Assembly: GCA_017983465.1 (NCBI GenBank) | Contig: JAGOBK010000009.1 | Coordinates: 1-64,000 of the forward strand | DNA from: Crocinitomicaceae bacterium | GTDB lineage: Bacteria; Bacteroidota; Bacteroidia; Flavobacteriales_D; Crocinitomicaceae | Reading direction: 5' to 3' | Length of the DNA: 64,000 bases | Part shown: positions 56,501-64,000 of the stretch, piece by piece | How the letters are laid out: each line of letters opens with the position of its first letter | Numbering within the stretch: the first letter of the stretch is position 1 | Notes under the pieces: model-generated | What the model was told of the DNA's origin: nothing | The model's database searches: none | What the model saw: the letters and a program-made list of their open reading frames with translations, nothing else | Made by a program: the position numbers and the translations under genes

Positions 56501-58516
56501 TTGGAAAAAAATGGCTTTTTCGACTACATTTTCATTGGAGCGGGTGCATCAGCAACCCTGTTGCTACGTAGTTTAGAGTCCCGTGGCCTGTTGACCAATA
56601 AAAAGATTGCGTTGATCGATGCAGATGATAAACGTAAAAACGATAAAACCTATTGTTTCTGGACATCTTTGGATGACAACATTGCACAGAATTGCCAACA
56701 TCTTTTCTCCCAAACGTGGTCCAAAATCAGTGTCAATCGACAAGAACCTGAAACACTCGAAAATTCTCGTTACGTACACATTTCAAGTATTGCCTTATAT
56801 GACGAATGCCGAAGAATCGTTGATCAACATCAATTGGTGCGCGTACATAGTGCGGTTTCAAGCATTGTAAGGACAGAAATTGGTGTTCACGTAATTACCG
56901 AAAACGGTGATTTTCATGCCGAAACAATTTTTGACAGTCGTCCACCAGCATTCGCCTTGCCGGAAAAAAACGAAGCGTTGTTATGGCAAACATTTATTGG
57001 ATACGTCATTTCTCCGAGTGAATCCTATGAACAGTCAGATTGTGTCGACTTAATGGATTTTGATATTCCGCAGGATGGCTACACACAGTTTATGTATGTC
57101 CTCCCTTTGCCTAACAATCGAATTCTTGTAGAAGTCACACGTTTTGGCATTGAACCAATCACCTCGGAACAAGCAGAGCCTATATTAGACGCCTACATTC
57201 ACAGACGCTTTGGCACATATACAGTGGTTGAAACAGAAAAAGGAACAATTCCGATGTCCACTTCTAAAATTGTGCGTGAACACATGAAGGGGGTCATTCC
57301 AATTGGAGGAAGATCTGGAGCCATTAAGCCAAGTACTGGTTACGCATTCAAAAAAATGTTTGAAGGAGCTGAACACTTGGCAGATCAGTTGCTGAACAAA
57401 AAGGAAATGAATTCTTTGAAGGTGGAACCGAAACGATTTCAGTTCTACGATCGCTTGTTGCTTTTGATTCTCTTACATCGCCCGATGTTAGGCAAACAAA
57501 TTTTCACGGTTCTCTTTAAAAAGAATAACGGATTCTCTGTATTTCGATTTCTCGAAGGTAAAACAAGTATTTTTCAGGACATTCGAATTTTGTTGACTCT
57601 TCCTTTTCGTCCGTTTTTGCGTGTACTTAGAACAGAAGTAAGTGTTTCGGGCAAAGGACTAATTGCTCCATTGAGTATTTTATGCCTAGCCGTCACATTG
57701 TTATTGATCCAGATATATGCCTCATCTTTTTCTTTTTACATACAACTCGTTCTTTTTTCTCTTGGATTTCTAGCCGTCGGACTTCCTCATGGAGCAGTGG
57801 ATCATTTATTGGAGAGCGGAGTGCATGTAAACGGAGTGAAAATTAGTTTCATTTTGAAGTATCTCGGGGCGTCATTCATCTTTCTCCTTCTTTGGTTTCT
57901 TTCTGCGGATACCGCATTGCTCTTCTTCTTAGCTTACTCTATATGGCATTTTGGACAATGTGATTTTAAGGAATGGAGACCAAACAAACAAAACACATGG
58001 AAAAACATTCTTTGGGGAACCCTATTATTTGGGATACTATTAATTGGACATCAAACTGAAACCAATACGATACTTGAGAGTCTTCAGACCTATGAATTAC
58101 CTTTTACGGATAAACAAGCTGTCCTTATTACTCAAATGTTATTAGTGTTTTCGTTCATTTGGAGCATTGTTCAACGCAACGGAGCTTTTTTCTTGACTGT
58201 GTGCATGTTGTTTGTTGGGATGTATCTACCCTTGTTAAGTGCTTTTAGTTTATACTTTATTGGACAACATAGTTTAAACGGATGGCGACACTTAAAAAAT
58301 GGACTTCAGACAAATAGTAAAACGTTGTATCTGAAATCTTTGCCGTTTAATATTGGTGCCATCGGAATTTTGGTCATTTCATATGGGTTGAATGAAAAAT
58401 ATTTTCTGTTAAAAAATAATATTGAAATGGCCTCGGTATTTTTTGTTTTCCTTTCCTGCATTAGCTTTCCACACATTATTTGGATGCATAAATTTTACCA
58501 AAAATCAGATTGTTGA
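56501..58516 (+). CDS. Fused lycopene beta-cyclase (CrtY) and beta-carotene 15,15'-dioxygenase (Blh)
   Basis: 671 residues. Residues about 1-375 form a CrtY-type flavoprotein: FAD-binding FIGAGASATL at 11-20, NDKTYCFW at 47-54, QTFIGYVI, MDFDIPQDGYTQFMYVLPL and KPSTGYAF at 276-283. Residues about 385-671 form a Blh/Brp membrane dioxygenase with about seven to eight helices; candidate iron-ligand histidines are 430 and 435 (GLPHGAVDH), 483 (IWHFGQ), 590 (FIGQHS) and 658 (SFPHII). One polypeptide could thus cyclise lycopene at both ends and cleave beta-carotene to two retinals, the rhodopsin chromophore. The only good start is TTG at 56501: the nearest ATG is out of frame. Upstream carotenoid genes (crtE, crtB, crtI) are not in the window. 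Next gene is rhodopsin, 129 bases on. Confidence 0.9.
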   Translation: MEKNGFFDYIFIGAGASATLLLRSLESRGLLTNKKIALIDADDKRKNDKTYCFWTSLDDNIAQNCQHLFSQTWSKISVNRQEPETLENSRYVHISSIALYDECRRIVDQHQLVRVHSAVSSIVRTEIGVHVITENGDFHAETIFDSRPPAFALPEKNEALLWQTFIGYVISPSESYEQSDCVDLMDFDIPQDGYTQFMYVLPLPNNRILVEVTRFGIEPITSEQAEPILDAYIHRRFGTYTVVETEKGTIPMSTSKIVREHMKGVIPIGGRSGAIKPSTGYAFKKMFEGAEHLADQLLNKKEMNSLKVEPKRFQFYDRLLLLILLHRPMLGKQIFTVLFKKNNGFSVFRFLEGKTSIFQDIRILLTLPFRPFLRVLRTEVSVSGKGLIAPLSILCLAVTLLLIQIYASSFSFYIQLVLFSLGFLAVGLPHGAVDHLLESGVHVNGVKISFILKYLGASFIFLLLWFLSADTALLFFLAYSIWHFGQCDFKEWRPNKQNTWKNILWGTLLFGILLIGHQTETNTILESLQTYELPFTDKQAVLITQMLLVFSFIWSIVQRNGAFFLTVCMLFVGMYLPLLSAFSLYFIGQHSLNGWRHLKNGLQTNSKTLYLKSLPFNIGAIGILVISYGLNEKYFLLKNNIEMASVFFVFLSCISFPHIIWMHKFYQKSDC

Positions 58517-58525
58517 ACTTTTTTT

Positions 58526-58567
58526 ATTTTAGTTTAAACAAAAATCATATTATATTGTTAATCAATA
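58526..58567 (+). promoter_or_regulatory. Upstream signature and palindrome of the rhodopsin gene
   Basis: TTTAAACAA at 58533-58541 and TTGTTAATCAATA at 58555-58567 repeat the two blocks seen before crtY-blh, here 13 bases apart. The first block is the heart of a near-perfect 20-base palindrome (58526-58545, nine of ten pairs). A TATATTG stretch overlaps the second block. A small inverted repeat TGTTGG/CCAACA (58568-58587) follows in the leader. Confidence 0.55.
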
Positions 58568-58645
58568 TGTTGGAGTTCCAACCAACAATTGATAAATGGA
58601 GAAACCGAAAATCCTTAAGAGTAGGGCTAACTTAAACTATTTACT

Positions 58646-59362
58646 ATGGAACATTTAAAGATTGCAAGTGATAATTACGTAGCGTTTACGTTTTTTATCG
58701 GAACAATGGCCATGATGGCCGCTTCAGTATTCTTCTTTTTTGAGTTGAACAACACGCCTCAAAAATGGAGAACATCCGTATTAGTTTCTGGACTAATTAC
58801 CTTCATTGCAGCAGTACATTACTACTACATGAGAGGTTATAATCTAGAGACTGGAGATTCACCAACATTCTTCCGTTATGTTGACTGGATCTTAACAGTG
58901 CCATTAATGTGTGTTGAGTTTTATTTAATTACCAAAAAAGCAGGTGCTAAAATCGGCTTACTTTGGAAATTGATTTTCGCTTCATTAGTGATGCTTGTTA
59001 CCGGATATTTCGGAGAAACAATCGACAGAGGAAACAGCGTAATGTGGGGTGTTCTTTCAGGAGCAGCTTACTTCTATATCGCTTACCTAGTTTGGTTCGG
59101 AGAAGTATCTAAATTAGCACAGTCAGCTGGACCACAAGTTGCAAAAGCAACTAAAATCCTTGCTTGGTTTGTACTAGTTGGATGGGCAATCTATCCATTG
59201 GGATACATTCTTGGAACTCCAGGTGGATTGTTCGGAATCAAATTAGTTTCTGATCCAGAAGCTGCAGTTAAAGCAATGGATATCGTTTACAATATCGCTG
59301 ATGCGATTAACAAAATTGGATTCGGTTTGGTTATTTATGCATTAAGCAGAAAAGAAGACTAA
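58646..59362 (+). CDS. Proteorhodopsin, light-driven proton pump
   Basis: 238 residues, seven helices. Retinal would attach to Lys223 in DAINKIGFG. Helix C reads RYVDWILTVPLMCVEF: Asp80 (proton acceptor), Thr84 and Glu91 (donor) give the DTE set of outward proton pumps, with Arg77 before them. Met88 is at the tuning site (position 105 in the founding protein), where Leu/Met mean green and Gln blue absorption. His58 pairs with the acceptor as in other proteorhodopsins. Gly135 in helix E aligns with bacteriorhodopsin Trp138 and xanthorhodopsin Gly156, leaving room for a carotenoid antenna. Terminator follows. Confidence 0.97.
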   Translation: MEHLKIASDNYVAFTFFIGTMAMMAASVFFFFELNNTPQKWRTSVLVSGLITFIAAVHYYYMRGYNLETGDSPTFFRYVDWILTVPLMCVEFYLITKKAGAKIGLLWKLIFASLVMLVTGYFGETIDRGNSVMWGVLSGAAYFYIAYLVWFGEVSKLAQSAGPQVAKATKILAWFVLVGWAIYPLGYILGTPGGLFGIKLVSDPEAAVKAMDIVYNIADAINKIGFGLVIYALSRKED

Positions 59363-59380
59363 ATAAATCTACTCGATTAA

Positions 59381-59420
59381 GGAAAGGGCAAAAACGAACG
59401 TGTTTTTGCCCTTTTTCTTT
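59381..59420 (+). terminator. Rho-independent terminator after proteorhodopsin
   Basis: AAAGGGCAAAAAC (59383-59395) pairs perfectly with GTTTTTGCCCTTT (59402-59414) around a six-base loop, followed by TTCTTTTT. One of the strongest hairpins in the window. Confidence 0.9.
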
Positions 59421-59461
59421 TTACAAAAAGTTAGTATTGCCGCTTGGATGGTCCGTTAACG

Positions 59462-59491
59462 TTGCTCTCAACACATAAAATACTACCTTTG
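59462..59491 (+). promoter_or_regulatory. Promoter of the PhnA-like gene
   Basis: TTG at 59462-59464, 19-base spacer, TACCTTTG at 59484-59491: an exact consensus promoter. The ATG follows 17 bases later. Confidence 0.65.
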
Positions 59492-59508
59492 TTGCAAATA
59501 CAACAACT

Positions 59509-59853
59509 ATGTCAGAAGAATTAAAAGAATGTCCATCGTGTGAATCACCATACGGATACGCAACCGGAGATAATCAATATACATGTCCTGAATGTTCATT
59601 TGAATGGACCGCTGAACAAGCACCAAGTTCTTCCGATGAATTGATTGTGATGGATTGCAATGGCGTTCAATTACAAACAGGGGATTCAGTTGTTGTCATC
59701 AAAGACTTACCGGTGAAAGGAATGCCAAAATCCATAAAGTCAGGAACCAAAGTGAAGAACATTCGACTGACGTTTGGAGATCATAACATTGACTGCAAAA
59801 TCGATGGGTTCGGAGCAATGGGATTGAAATCAGAGTTTGTCAAAAAAGCGTAA
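59509..59853 (+). CDS. PhnA/YjdM-family zinc-ribbon protein
   Basis: 114 residues. N-terminal zinc ribbon [10 protein letters not shown]...CPECSFEW, then the conserved PhnA domain with [30 protein letters not shown] and [16 protein letters not shown]. The name comes from phosphonate clusters, but the family is not known to act on phosphonates. Monocistronic between two light-related units. Confidence 0.93.
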   Translation: MSEELKECPSCESPYGYATGDNQYTCPECSFEWTAEQAPSSSDELIVMDCNGVQLQTGDSVVVIKDLPVKGMPKSIKSGTKVKNIRLTFGDHNIDCKIDGFGAMGLKSEFVKKA

Positions 59854-59916
59854 TTCTCGTTTACATTCGTTAGCTTTTCCAAAATAAGCCTAAACAAAAT
59901 AGGCTCATTCGTGTTT

Positions 59917-59932
59917 TAAAACTACAGTTTTA
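59917..59932. promoter_or_regulatory. Palindrome upstream of the photolyase operon
   Basis: TAAAACT-AC-AGTTTTA, a perfect 7-base inverted repeat, 12 bases before the first gene of the operon. No TAnnTTTG element is visible in this gap, so the site may be an operator for an alternative mode of control. A second repeat AGCCTA/TAGGCT lies just upstream (59887-59905). Confidence 0.5.
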
Positions 59933-59944
59933 GCTCACGAATAA

Positions 59945-60214
59945 ATGGAACAAGTCGACATCGATCGTATTATTGAAATGGCCTGGGAAGACCGGACGCC
60001 ATTTGAAGCAATATTTGTGCAATTTGGACAAACGGAAACACAGGTTATTGCATTGATGCGCAAGGAATTAAAGCGAAGTAGCTTTATTCTTTGGCGTGAC
60101 CGTGTGAATAGTGGTGTAAGTTTGAAACATGCTAAAAAACGCAATCCTGAAATTCAACGCTTCAAATGTTCTCGTCAAACGGGAATCTCAATGAACAAAA
60201 TCAGTAAGCGCTGA
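59945..60214 (+). CDS. DUF2805 (TIGR03643) family protein
   Basis: 89 residues. IDRIIEMAWEDRTPFEAIFVQFGQTE followed by VIALMRKELKRSSFILWRDRVN and a basic tail identifies the family; the N-terminal half could be a helix-turn-helix. Function unknown, but the family is habitually linked to photolyase genes. Overlaps the next gene by one base (TGATG) and opens the operon. Confidence 0.88.
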   Translation: MEQVDIDRIIEMAWEDRTPFEAIFVQFGQTETQVIALMRKELKRSSFILWRDRVNSGVSLKHAKKRNPEIQRFKCSRQTGISMNKISKR

Positions 60215-61317
60215 TGAATTTTCCGACAGCATATTCCGAAATTCTTCAACGAATTCAGCACCTTGATCCCATTCGCTATGGCGAGACAAGAAATTACCTT
60301 TCAGGAGATGTCAGTTATTTGTCGCCCTATATTTCTCGTGGAGTCATCAGTACAAAGATGGTATTGGAAGCCATGTTGGCAAAAGGCTTTCAACTCGAAG
60401 AAATAGAAAGTTTAGCGAAGGAATTGTGCTGGAGGGATTACTTCCAACGTGTGGCACAAGTAAAGGACGTACAGGAGGACCTAAAATTTCCACAGCGTGA
60501 TGTACTTCACGATGAAATTCCAAGTAACATTGTCTCTGCTGAAACAGGAATTCACGGAATTGATCAGGCAATTCGAGATTTGTATACACACGGATACATG
60601 CACAATCATGCGCGAATGTATACGGCATCCGTCGTTTGTAATGTGGCTAAATCTCGATGGAAACTTCCGTCGAAATGGATGTATTACCATTTACTTGATG
60701 GAGATTTTGCGAGTAACGCGTGCAGTTGGCAGTGGGTCGCTGGATCGAATAGCAGTAAGAAATATTACGCTAATCAAGAAAACATCAATCGGTATATGTC
60801 CACCCAACAACACGGGACCTTCATGGATCGAAGTTACGAGTCATTTGAGTCGATGTCTGTACCGAAAGAATTGTCAACGACACAAGGCACATCTTTCCCA
60901 GTGAAACTTCCATCTCAGCGTACTTTGAACGTGAACAACAATGTTCCTACCTACGTGTATACTTATTACAACATGGATCCGACGTGGTATCAAGGGATTG
61001 ACGGCAACCGTATTTTATTGCTTGAACCTTCGTTTTTCGAACAGTATCCAGTTAGCGATAACTGCCTTGATTTTTTACTGAAGTTGGGCGCGAATATTCC
61101 TGGAATTCAAGTTTATGTCGGTTCTTTTGATGAATTAGTGACTGATTACGGACTCTCCAACTGTGTGTTCAAAGAACATCCATTAACTAAACATTTTCAA
61201 GGAATTTCCGAATCGAGAGATTGGATTTGTCCGGAAGTCACTGGATATTATCCTTCCTTTTTTGCCTATTGGAAACAAGTTAAAAAACAATTAACCAGTA
61301 AACTACCTACTGTATGA
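60214..61317 (+). CDS. Photolyase-type FAD-binding protein with FAD domain first
   Basis: 367 residues. The photolyase FAD-binding domain begins at the very N-terminus: ETRNYLSG and SYLSPYISRGVIS near 25-45, ELCWRDYF about 70, then IHGIDQAIRDLYTHGYMHNHARMYTA and LLDGDFASNACSWQWVAGS (pieces), ending about residue 215. The usual N-terminal antenna domain is missing; instead residues about 250-367 form another alpha/beta-like region (ILLLEPSFFEQYPVS, IPGIQVYVGSFDEL). DNA repair or light sensing cannot be told apart by sequence. Overlaps the flavin reductase by four bases. Confidence 0.85.
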   Translation: MNFPTAYSEILQRIQHLDPIRYGETRNYLSGDVSYLSPYISRGVISTKMVLEAMLAKGFQLEEIESLAKELCWRDYFQRVAQVKDVQEDLKFPQRDVLHDEIPSNIVSAETGIHGIDQAIRDLYTHGYMHNHARMYTASVVCNVAKSRWKLPSKWMYYHLLDGDFASNACSWQWVAGSNSSKKYYANQENINRYMSTQQHGTFMDRSYESFESMSVPKELSTTQGTSFPVKLPSQRTLNVNNNVPTYVYTYYNMDPTWYQGIDGNRILLLEPSFFEQYPVSDNCLDFLLKLGANIPGIQVYVGSFDELVTDYGLSNCVFKEHPLTKHFQGISESRDWICPEVTGYYPSFFAYWKQVKKQLTSKLPTV

Positions 61318-61943
61318 TCCTAGATAGTGAAATCCTACAAGCTCAAGATAGTCGTTATCGTGCAACGTTAATTAATTCCTTGGCTGGTGTGAAACAGGCT
61401 TTTTTGATTGGCAGTAAATCTTCAAGTGGACACTCGAACTTAGCTATTTTTAATTCCCTCATTCACATTGGTGCGAATCCACCATTATGGGGATTTTTGT
61501 GTCGTCCAGATACGGTGAAACGGGACACGCTTGCAAATATTTTGGAAACAGGTGAGTACTCCTTCAATTTTGTCAAGCATTCAGATTCTGAGAAAGCACA
61601 TCAAACATCAGCAAAATATGCATTAGAAGAATCTGAGTTTGCTGCAGTTGGATTCAATGAACAATACTACGAAGGATTTTCTGCTCCATTTGTTGCCGAG
61701 GCTCCAATTAAGATTGGAATGAAGTTCGTGGAGAAGGTAGACATAGCTATTAACGGAACGATACTCGTAATTGGAAGTATTTCCTTTATCGATATCGATG
61801 AAAAACTCATTGCTCTGGATGGATTTGTTCAGTTAGACCAAGCAGAGCTTCTCAATTGTTCGGGATTAGATGCTTATTTTGAAACACGACTCATTCATCG
61901 TTTATCTTATGCTAAAACAGATAAATGGCCGAGCAAATTATAG
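61314..61943 (+). CDS. Flavin reductase-like (flavoredoxin) protein
   Basis: 209 residues, FMN-binding split-barrel. [41 protein letters not shown] and a GEYSFNFV block are typical of the flavin-reductase-like family. Between two photolyase genes with overlaps of 4 and 19 bases, so it is expected to be made with them; supply of reduced flavin to the photolyases is inference. Confidence 0.85.
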   Translation: MILDSEILQAQDSRYRATLINSLAGVKQAFLIGSKSSSGHSNLAIFNSLIHIGANPPLWGFLCRPDTVKRDTLANILETGEYSFNFVKHSDSEKAHQTSAKYALEESEFAAVGFNEQYYEGFSAPFVAEAPIKIGMKFVEKVDIAINGTILVIGSISFIDIDEKLIALDGFVQLDQAELLNCSGLDAYFETRLIHRLSYAKTDKWPSKL

Positions 61944-63406
61944 AAAAACAAGAAATTGTTGTTGTTTGGTTTAAACGTGATTTGCGATTTACGGATCACG
62001 AAGCTTTGTATCATGCACAAAAACAGGCACTTCCGATTTTATTGTTGTATTGTTTTGAACCTTCTGTCATGGAGTACCACGATAGTGATGTTCGTCATTG
62101 GCGCTTTGTCTATCAGTCTTTACGCGAAATGAATGAGAAACTATCGGAACTTGATTCACAGCTGTATCTTTTTCACTCTGAAGCGCTTCCACTGTTTGAT
62201 GCTTTACAAGAATCGTACACCATTAAAACGATTTATTCTCATCAGGAGGTAGGAAATAACCTGACTTTTCAGCGGGATAAATCCATACAGAAGTTTTGTG
62301 ACGAGCATGAGATAACTTGGAACGAGTACACCCACAATGCTGTACAACGTGGTGGGAATTCTCGTTTGGATTGGGAAAAAAGATGGAAGTCAATCATGGA
62401 AAAAGAACCATTTTTAGTATCTGAAACCAATTGGAACATCCTTTCCCTTCCCGAATCGAAGTATGCGCAATTGATTGGAACTCCTTTGTCAAAAGACATC
62501 ACCACAGATCATTCGAGTTTTCAACCAGGAGGAGAGTCCTTTGCATGGAAATATTTGGATAGTTTTTTGAAGAAACGAAGTGTGAATTATGCCAATCACA
62601 TCTCAAAACCTGCATTGAGCCGTAAAAGTTGCAGCCGGATTTCTCCGTATTTGAGTTATGGAAATATCAGCATGCGCATGGTTTACCAATATACGATGCA
62701 GCATTACAAGACATCGTCGCACAAACGTGCATTGTCTCAGTTTATTTCTCGTTTGCATTGGCACTGTCATTTTATTCAAAAGTTCGAGGATGAATGCCGC
62801 ATCGAATTTGAACCTTTCAATAAGGCCTATCTGGGAGTAGTGAAACAGAAGAATGACGTTTATTTGGATGCTTGGCATTCGGCGAAAACAGGTATTCCCT
62901 TGATCGATGCTTGTTTGCGTTGTTTAATGGAAACAGGATACATCAATTTCCGCATGCGTGCGATGTTGGTCTCGTTTTATGTCTTCAATTTAAAACAAGA
63001 TTGGCGCGAACTTCATTTCCTTGCTCGACTCTTTTTGGATTACGAACCAGGAATTCATTACCCGCAGATTCAAATGCAAGCCGGACTCACTGGAATCAAC
63101 ATCATTCGTATTTACAATCCAATTAAGAATTCAAAAAAGCATGATCCCGAAGGGGAATTCATCCGAAAATGGGTGCCAGAATTATCGGAAATCCCGGTCG
63201 AATTTATTCATGAGCCTTGGTTGTTAAGTGAGATGGAACAGACACTTTATTCATTCAGAATTGGAATCAATTATCCTGCACCAATCGTTGACTTGGAAGA
63301 AACCCATCGAAGTTCGAGTGAAGAGGTTTGGTCCTTCCGGAAGGAATTAGCTGTAAAAACGGACGCCAAACGCATTGTAAAAAAACACGTCAATCCGCGC
63401 AAATGA
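61925..63406 (+). CDS. Cryptochrome/deoxyribodipyrimidine photolyase family protein
   Basis: 493 residues with both domains. N-terminal antenna domain ([17 protein letters not shown]), then the FAD domain: [52 protein letters not shown], and the final [24 protein letters not shown] (in pieces). Likely repairs UV-made pyrimidine dimers with blue light. The WNW-type electron-transfer tryptophans cannot be assigned by eye. Overlaps the DUF2256 gene by four bases. Confidence 0.92.
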   Translation: MAEQIIEKQEIVVVWFKRDLRFTDHEALYHAQKQALPILLLYCFEPSVMEYHDSDVRHWRFVYQSLREMNEKLSELDSQLYLFHSEALPLFDALQESYTIKTIYSHQEVGNNLTFQRDKSIQKFCDEHEITWNEYTHNAVQRGGNSRLDWEKRWKSIMEKEPFLVSETNWNILSLPESKYAQLIGTPLSKDITTDHSSFQPGGESFAWKYLDSFLKKRSVNYANHISKPALSRKSCSRISPYLSYGNISMRMVYQYTMQHYKTSSHKRALSQFISRLHWHCHFIQKFEDECRIEFEPFNKAYLGVVKQKNDVYLDAWHSAKTGIPLIDACLRCLMETGYINFRMRAMLVSFYVFNLKQDWRELHFLARLFLDYEPGIHYPQIQMQAGLTGINIIRIYNPIKNSKKHDPEGEFIRKWVPELSEIPVEFIHEPWLLSEMEQTLYSFRIGINYPAPIVDLEETHRSSSEEVWSFRKELAVKTDAKRIVKKHVNPRK

Positions 63407-63546
63407 AACAACGAAAAAAGAGCGACTTACCGGAGAAAATCTGCCTAACTTGTCAGCGTCCATTTACTTGGAGAAAGAAATGGGAGAAGGTATGGGATGA
63501 TGTAAAATACTGCAGTGATAAATGTCGAATGAATAAAGCGAAGTGA
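63403..63546 (+). CDS. DUF2256 small zinc-finger-like protein
   Basis: 47 residues from the ATG at 63403 (overlapping the photolyase stop, ATGA). Two CxxC pairs, [20 protein letters not shown] and YCSDKCR, mark DUF2256. Known to neighbour photolyase genes; function unknown. TGATG overlap with the next gene. Confidence 0.9.
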   Translation: MKQRKKSDLPEKICLTCQRPFTWRKKWEKVWDDVKYCSDKCRMNKAK

Positions 63547-64000
63547 TGAAAAGTATTGGCTTAATTTTCCCGCATCAATTAATGGAAGACACAACTGTTT
63601 TTGCTGCTTGTGATGAATTGATTTTAGTAGAAGAATATTTATTTTTTCGTCAATTTTCATTTCACAAACGAAAGTTAGCTTACCACCGAGCAACGATGAA
63701 ACAGTATGAGTTTTATCTGCAAGCGAAGGGATTTACGGTACTTTATATTGATGCGAATGATGAACGATCAGATATTCGCACATTGATTCAGTCTTTATCG
63801 ATGAGCAATCCTCCGATCATTCACTATATCGATCCGACGGATAATTGGCTGGAGAAAAGAATGCAAAGTACTGCCGCTACGTTCAATGTTTTCTTGGAAA
63901 AGCATCCTTCTCCATTGTTTTTGAACGACACTGATGATTTCACTGCTTTTGCCACGCGAAAAAAATTGTTTCAGACGGAATTTTACAAAGCACAGCGAAT
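63546..64000 (+). CDS. Photolyase-related protein (FeS-BCP/PhrB type), cut by window edge
   Basis: 151 complete codons to the edge. The start [16 protein letters not shown] followed by LILVEEYLFFRQFSFHKRKLAYHRATMKQY (shortened here) is the antenna domain of the deoxyribodipyrimidine photolyase-related protein family, whose members include 4Fe-4S (6-4) photolyases. The FAD and iron-sulfur parts lie beyond the window. Last visible gene of the operon. Confidence 0.88.
   Translation, partial: MKSIGLIFPHQLMEDTTVFAACDELILVEEYLFFRQFSFHKRKLAYHRATMKQYEFYLQAKGFTVLYIDANDERSDIRTLIQSLSMSNPPIIHYIDPTDNWLEKRMQSTAATFNVFLEKHPSPLFLNDTDDFTAFATRKKLFQTEFYKAQR

Noticed and set aside
59509..59853. Phosphonate use gene
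   Set aside because: PhnA/YjdM is a naming legacy; no phn genes are near and the family has no shown role in phosphonate breakdown.

Overview
The window is chromosomal DNA from a member of the Bacteroidota, most likely order Flavobacteriales and close to the Crocinitomicaceae/Fluviicola group; the rank below order is inference. Supporting signs are two secreted proteins with type IX secretion (T9SS) C-terminal domains plus two with similar tails, promoters of the Bacteroidota form TTG-N19/20-TAnnTTTG, few Shine-Dalgarno sequences, an ATP synthase cluster ending at atpG without atpD/atpC, a split transketolase, and genes dense on both strands with short gaps. I see no rRNA, tRNA, CRISPR array, insertion sequence or phage, and no gene-free stretch over 300 bases. 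Layout: 1-14.3 kb holds an SGNH hydrolase (cut by the edge), a YyaL-type thioredoxin-domain protein, a transketolase split in two with a von Willebrand A gene between the halves, a large T9SS surface protein, urocanate hydratase, a secreted phosphatase-like enzyme and a nidogen-domain T9SS protein. 14.4-18.3 kb is a SUF iron-sulfur operon (A-type carrier, sufB, sufC, sufD), facing the ATP synthase operon atpB-E-F-H-A-G (18.4-23.3 kb) across a bidirectional terminator. 23.4-28.8 kb carries hemJ, methylmalonyl-CoA epimerase and the tetrapyrrole genes hemA-hemC-hemD. 28.8-41.1 kb is mixed metabolism: a MazG operon with a degenerate DEAD-box-like protein, aldehyde dehydrogenase with a GH16 glucanase, oligopeptidase B, an MbnP/MauG-type pair and mnmE. 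41.1-56.4 kb is more accessory: an orphan PD-(D/E)XK nuclease facing a small HTH regulator, a Fic protein with a striking tandem operator, rsgA-dtd, aroE, creD, three tandem ssb paralogues and a MazEF-type toxin-antitoxin pair. The last 7.5 kb is a light-response island. A single 671-residue protein joins a CrtY-type lycopene beta-cyclase to a Blh-type beta-carotene 15,15'-dioxygenase, so one polypeptide could take lycopene to retinal. It lies directly upstream of a proton-pumping proteorhodopsin. The two genes share a two-block upstream sequence signature. After a strong terminator and a small PhnA-like gene comes a tightly overlapping operon: DUF2805, a photolyase-type FAD protein with unusual domain order, a flavin reductase, a second photolyase/cryptochrome, DUF2256, and a third photolyase-related protein running off the edge. 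Read together, the island couples light capture (retinal, rhodopsin) with light-driven DNA repair. At genome-organisation level, seven genes have a TAnnTTTG promoter element only 4-5 bases before the start codon, which suggests leaderless mRNAs.
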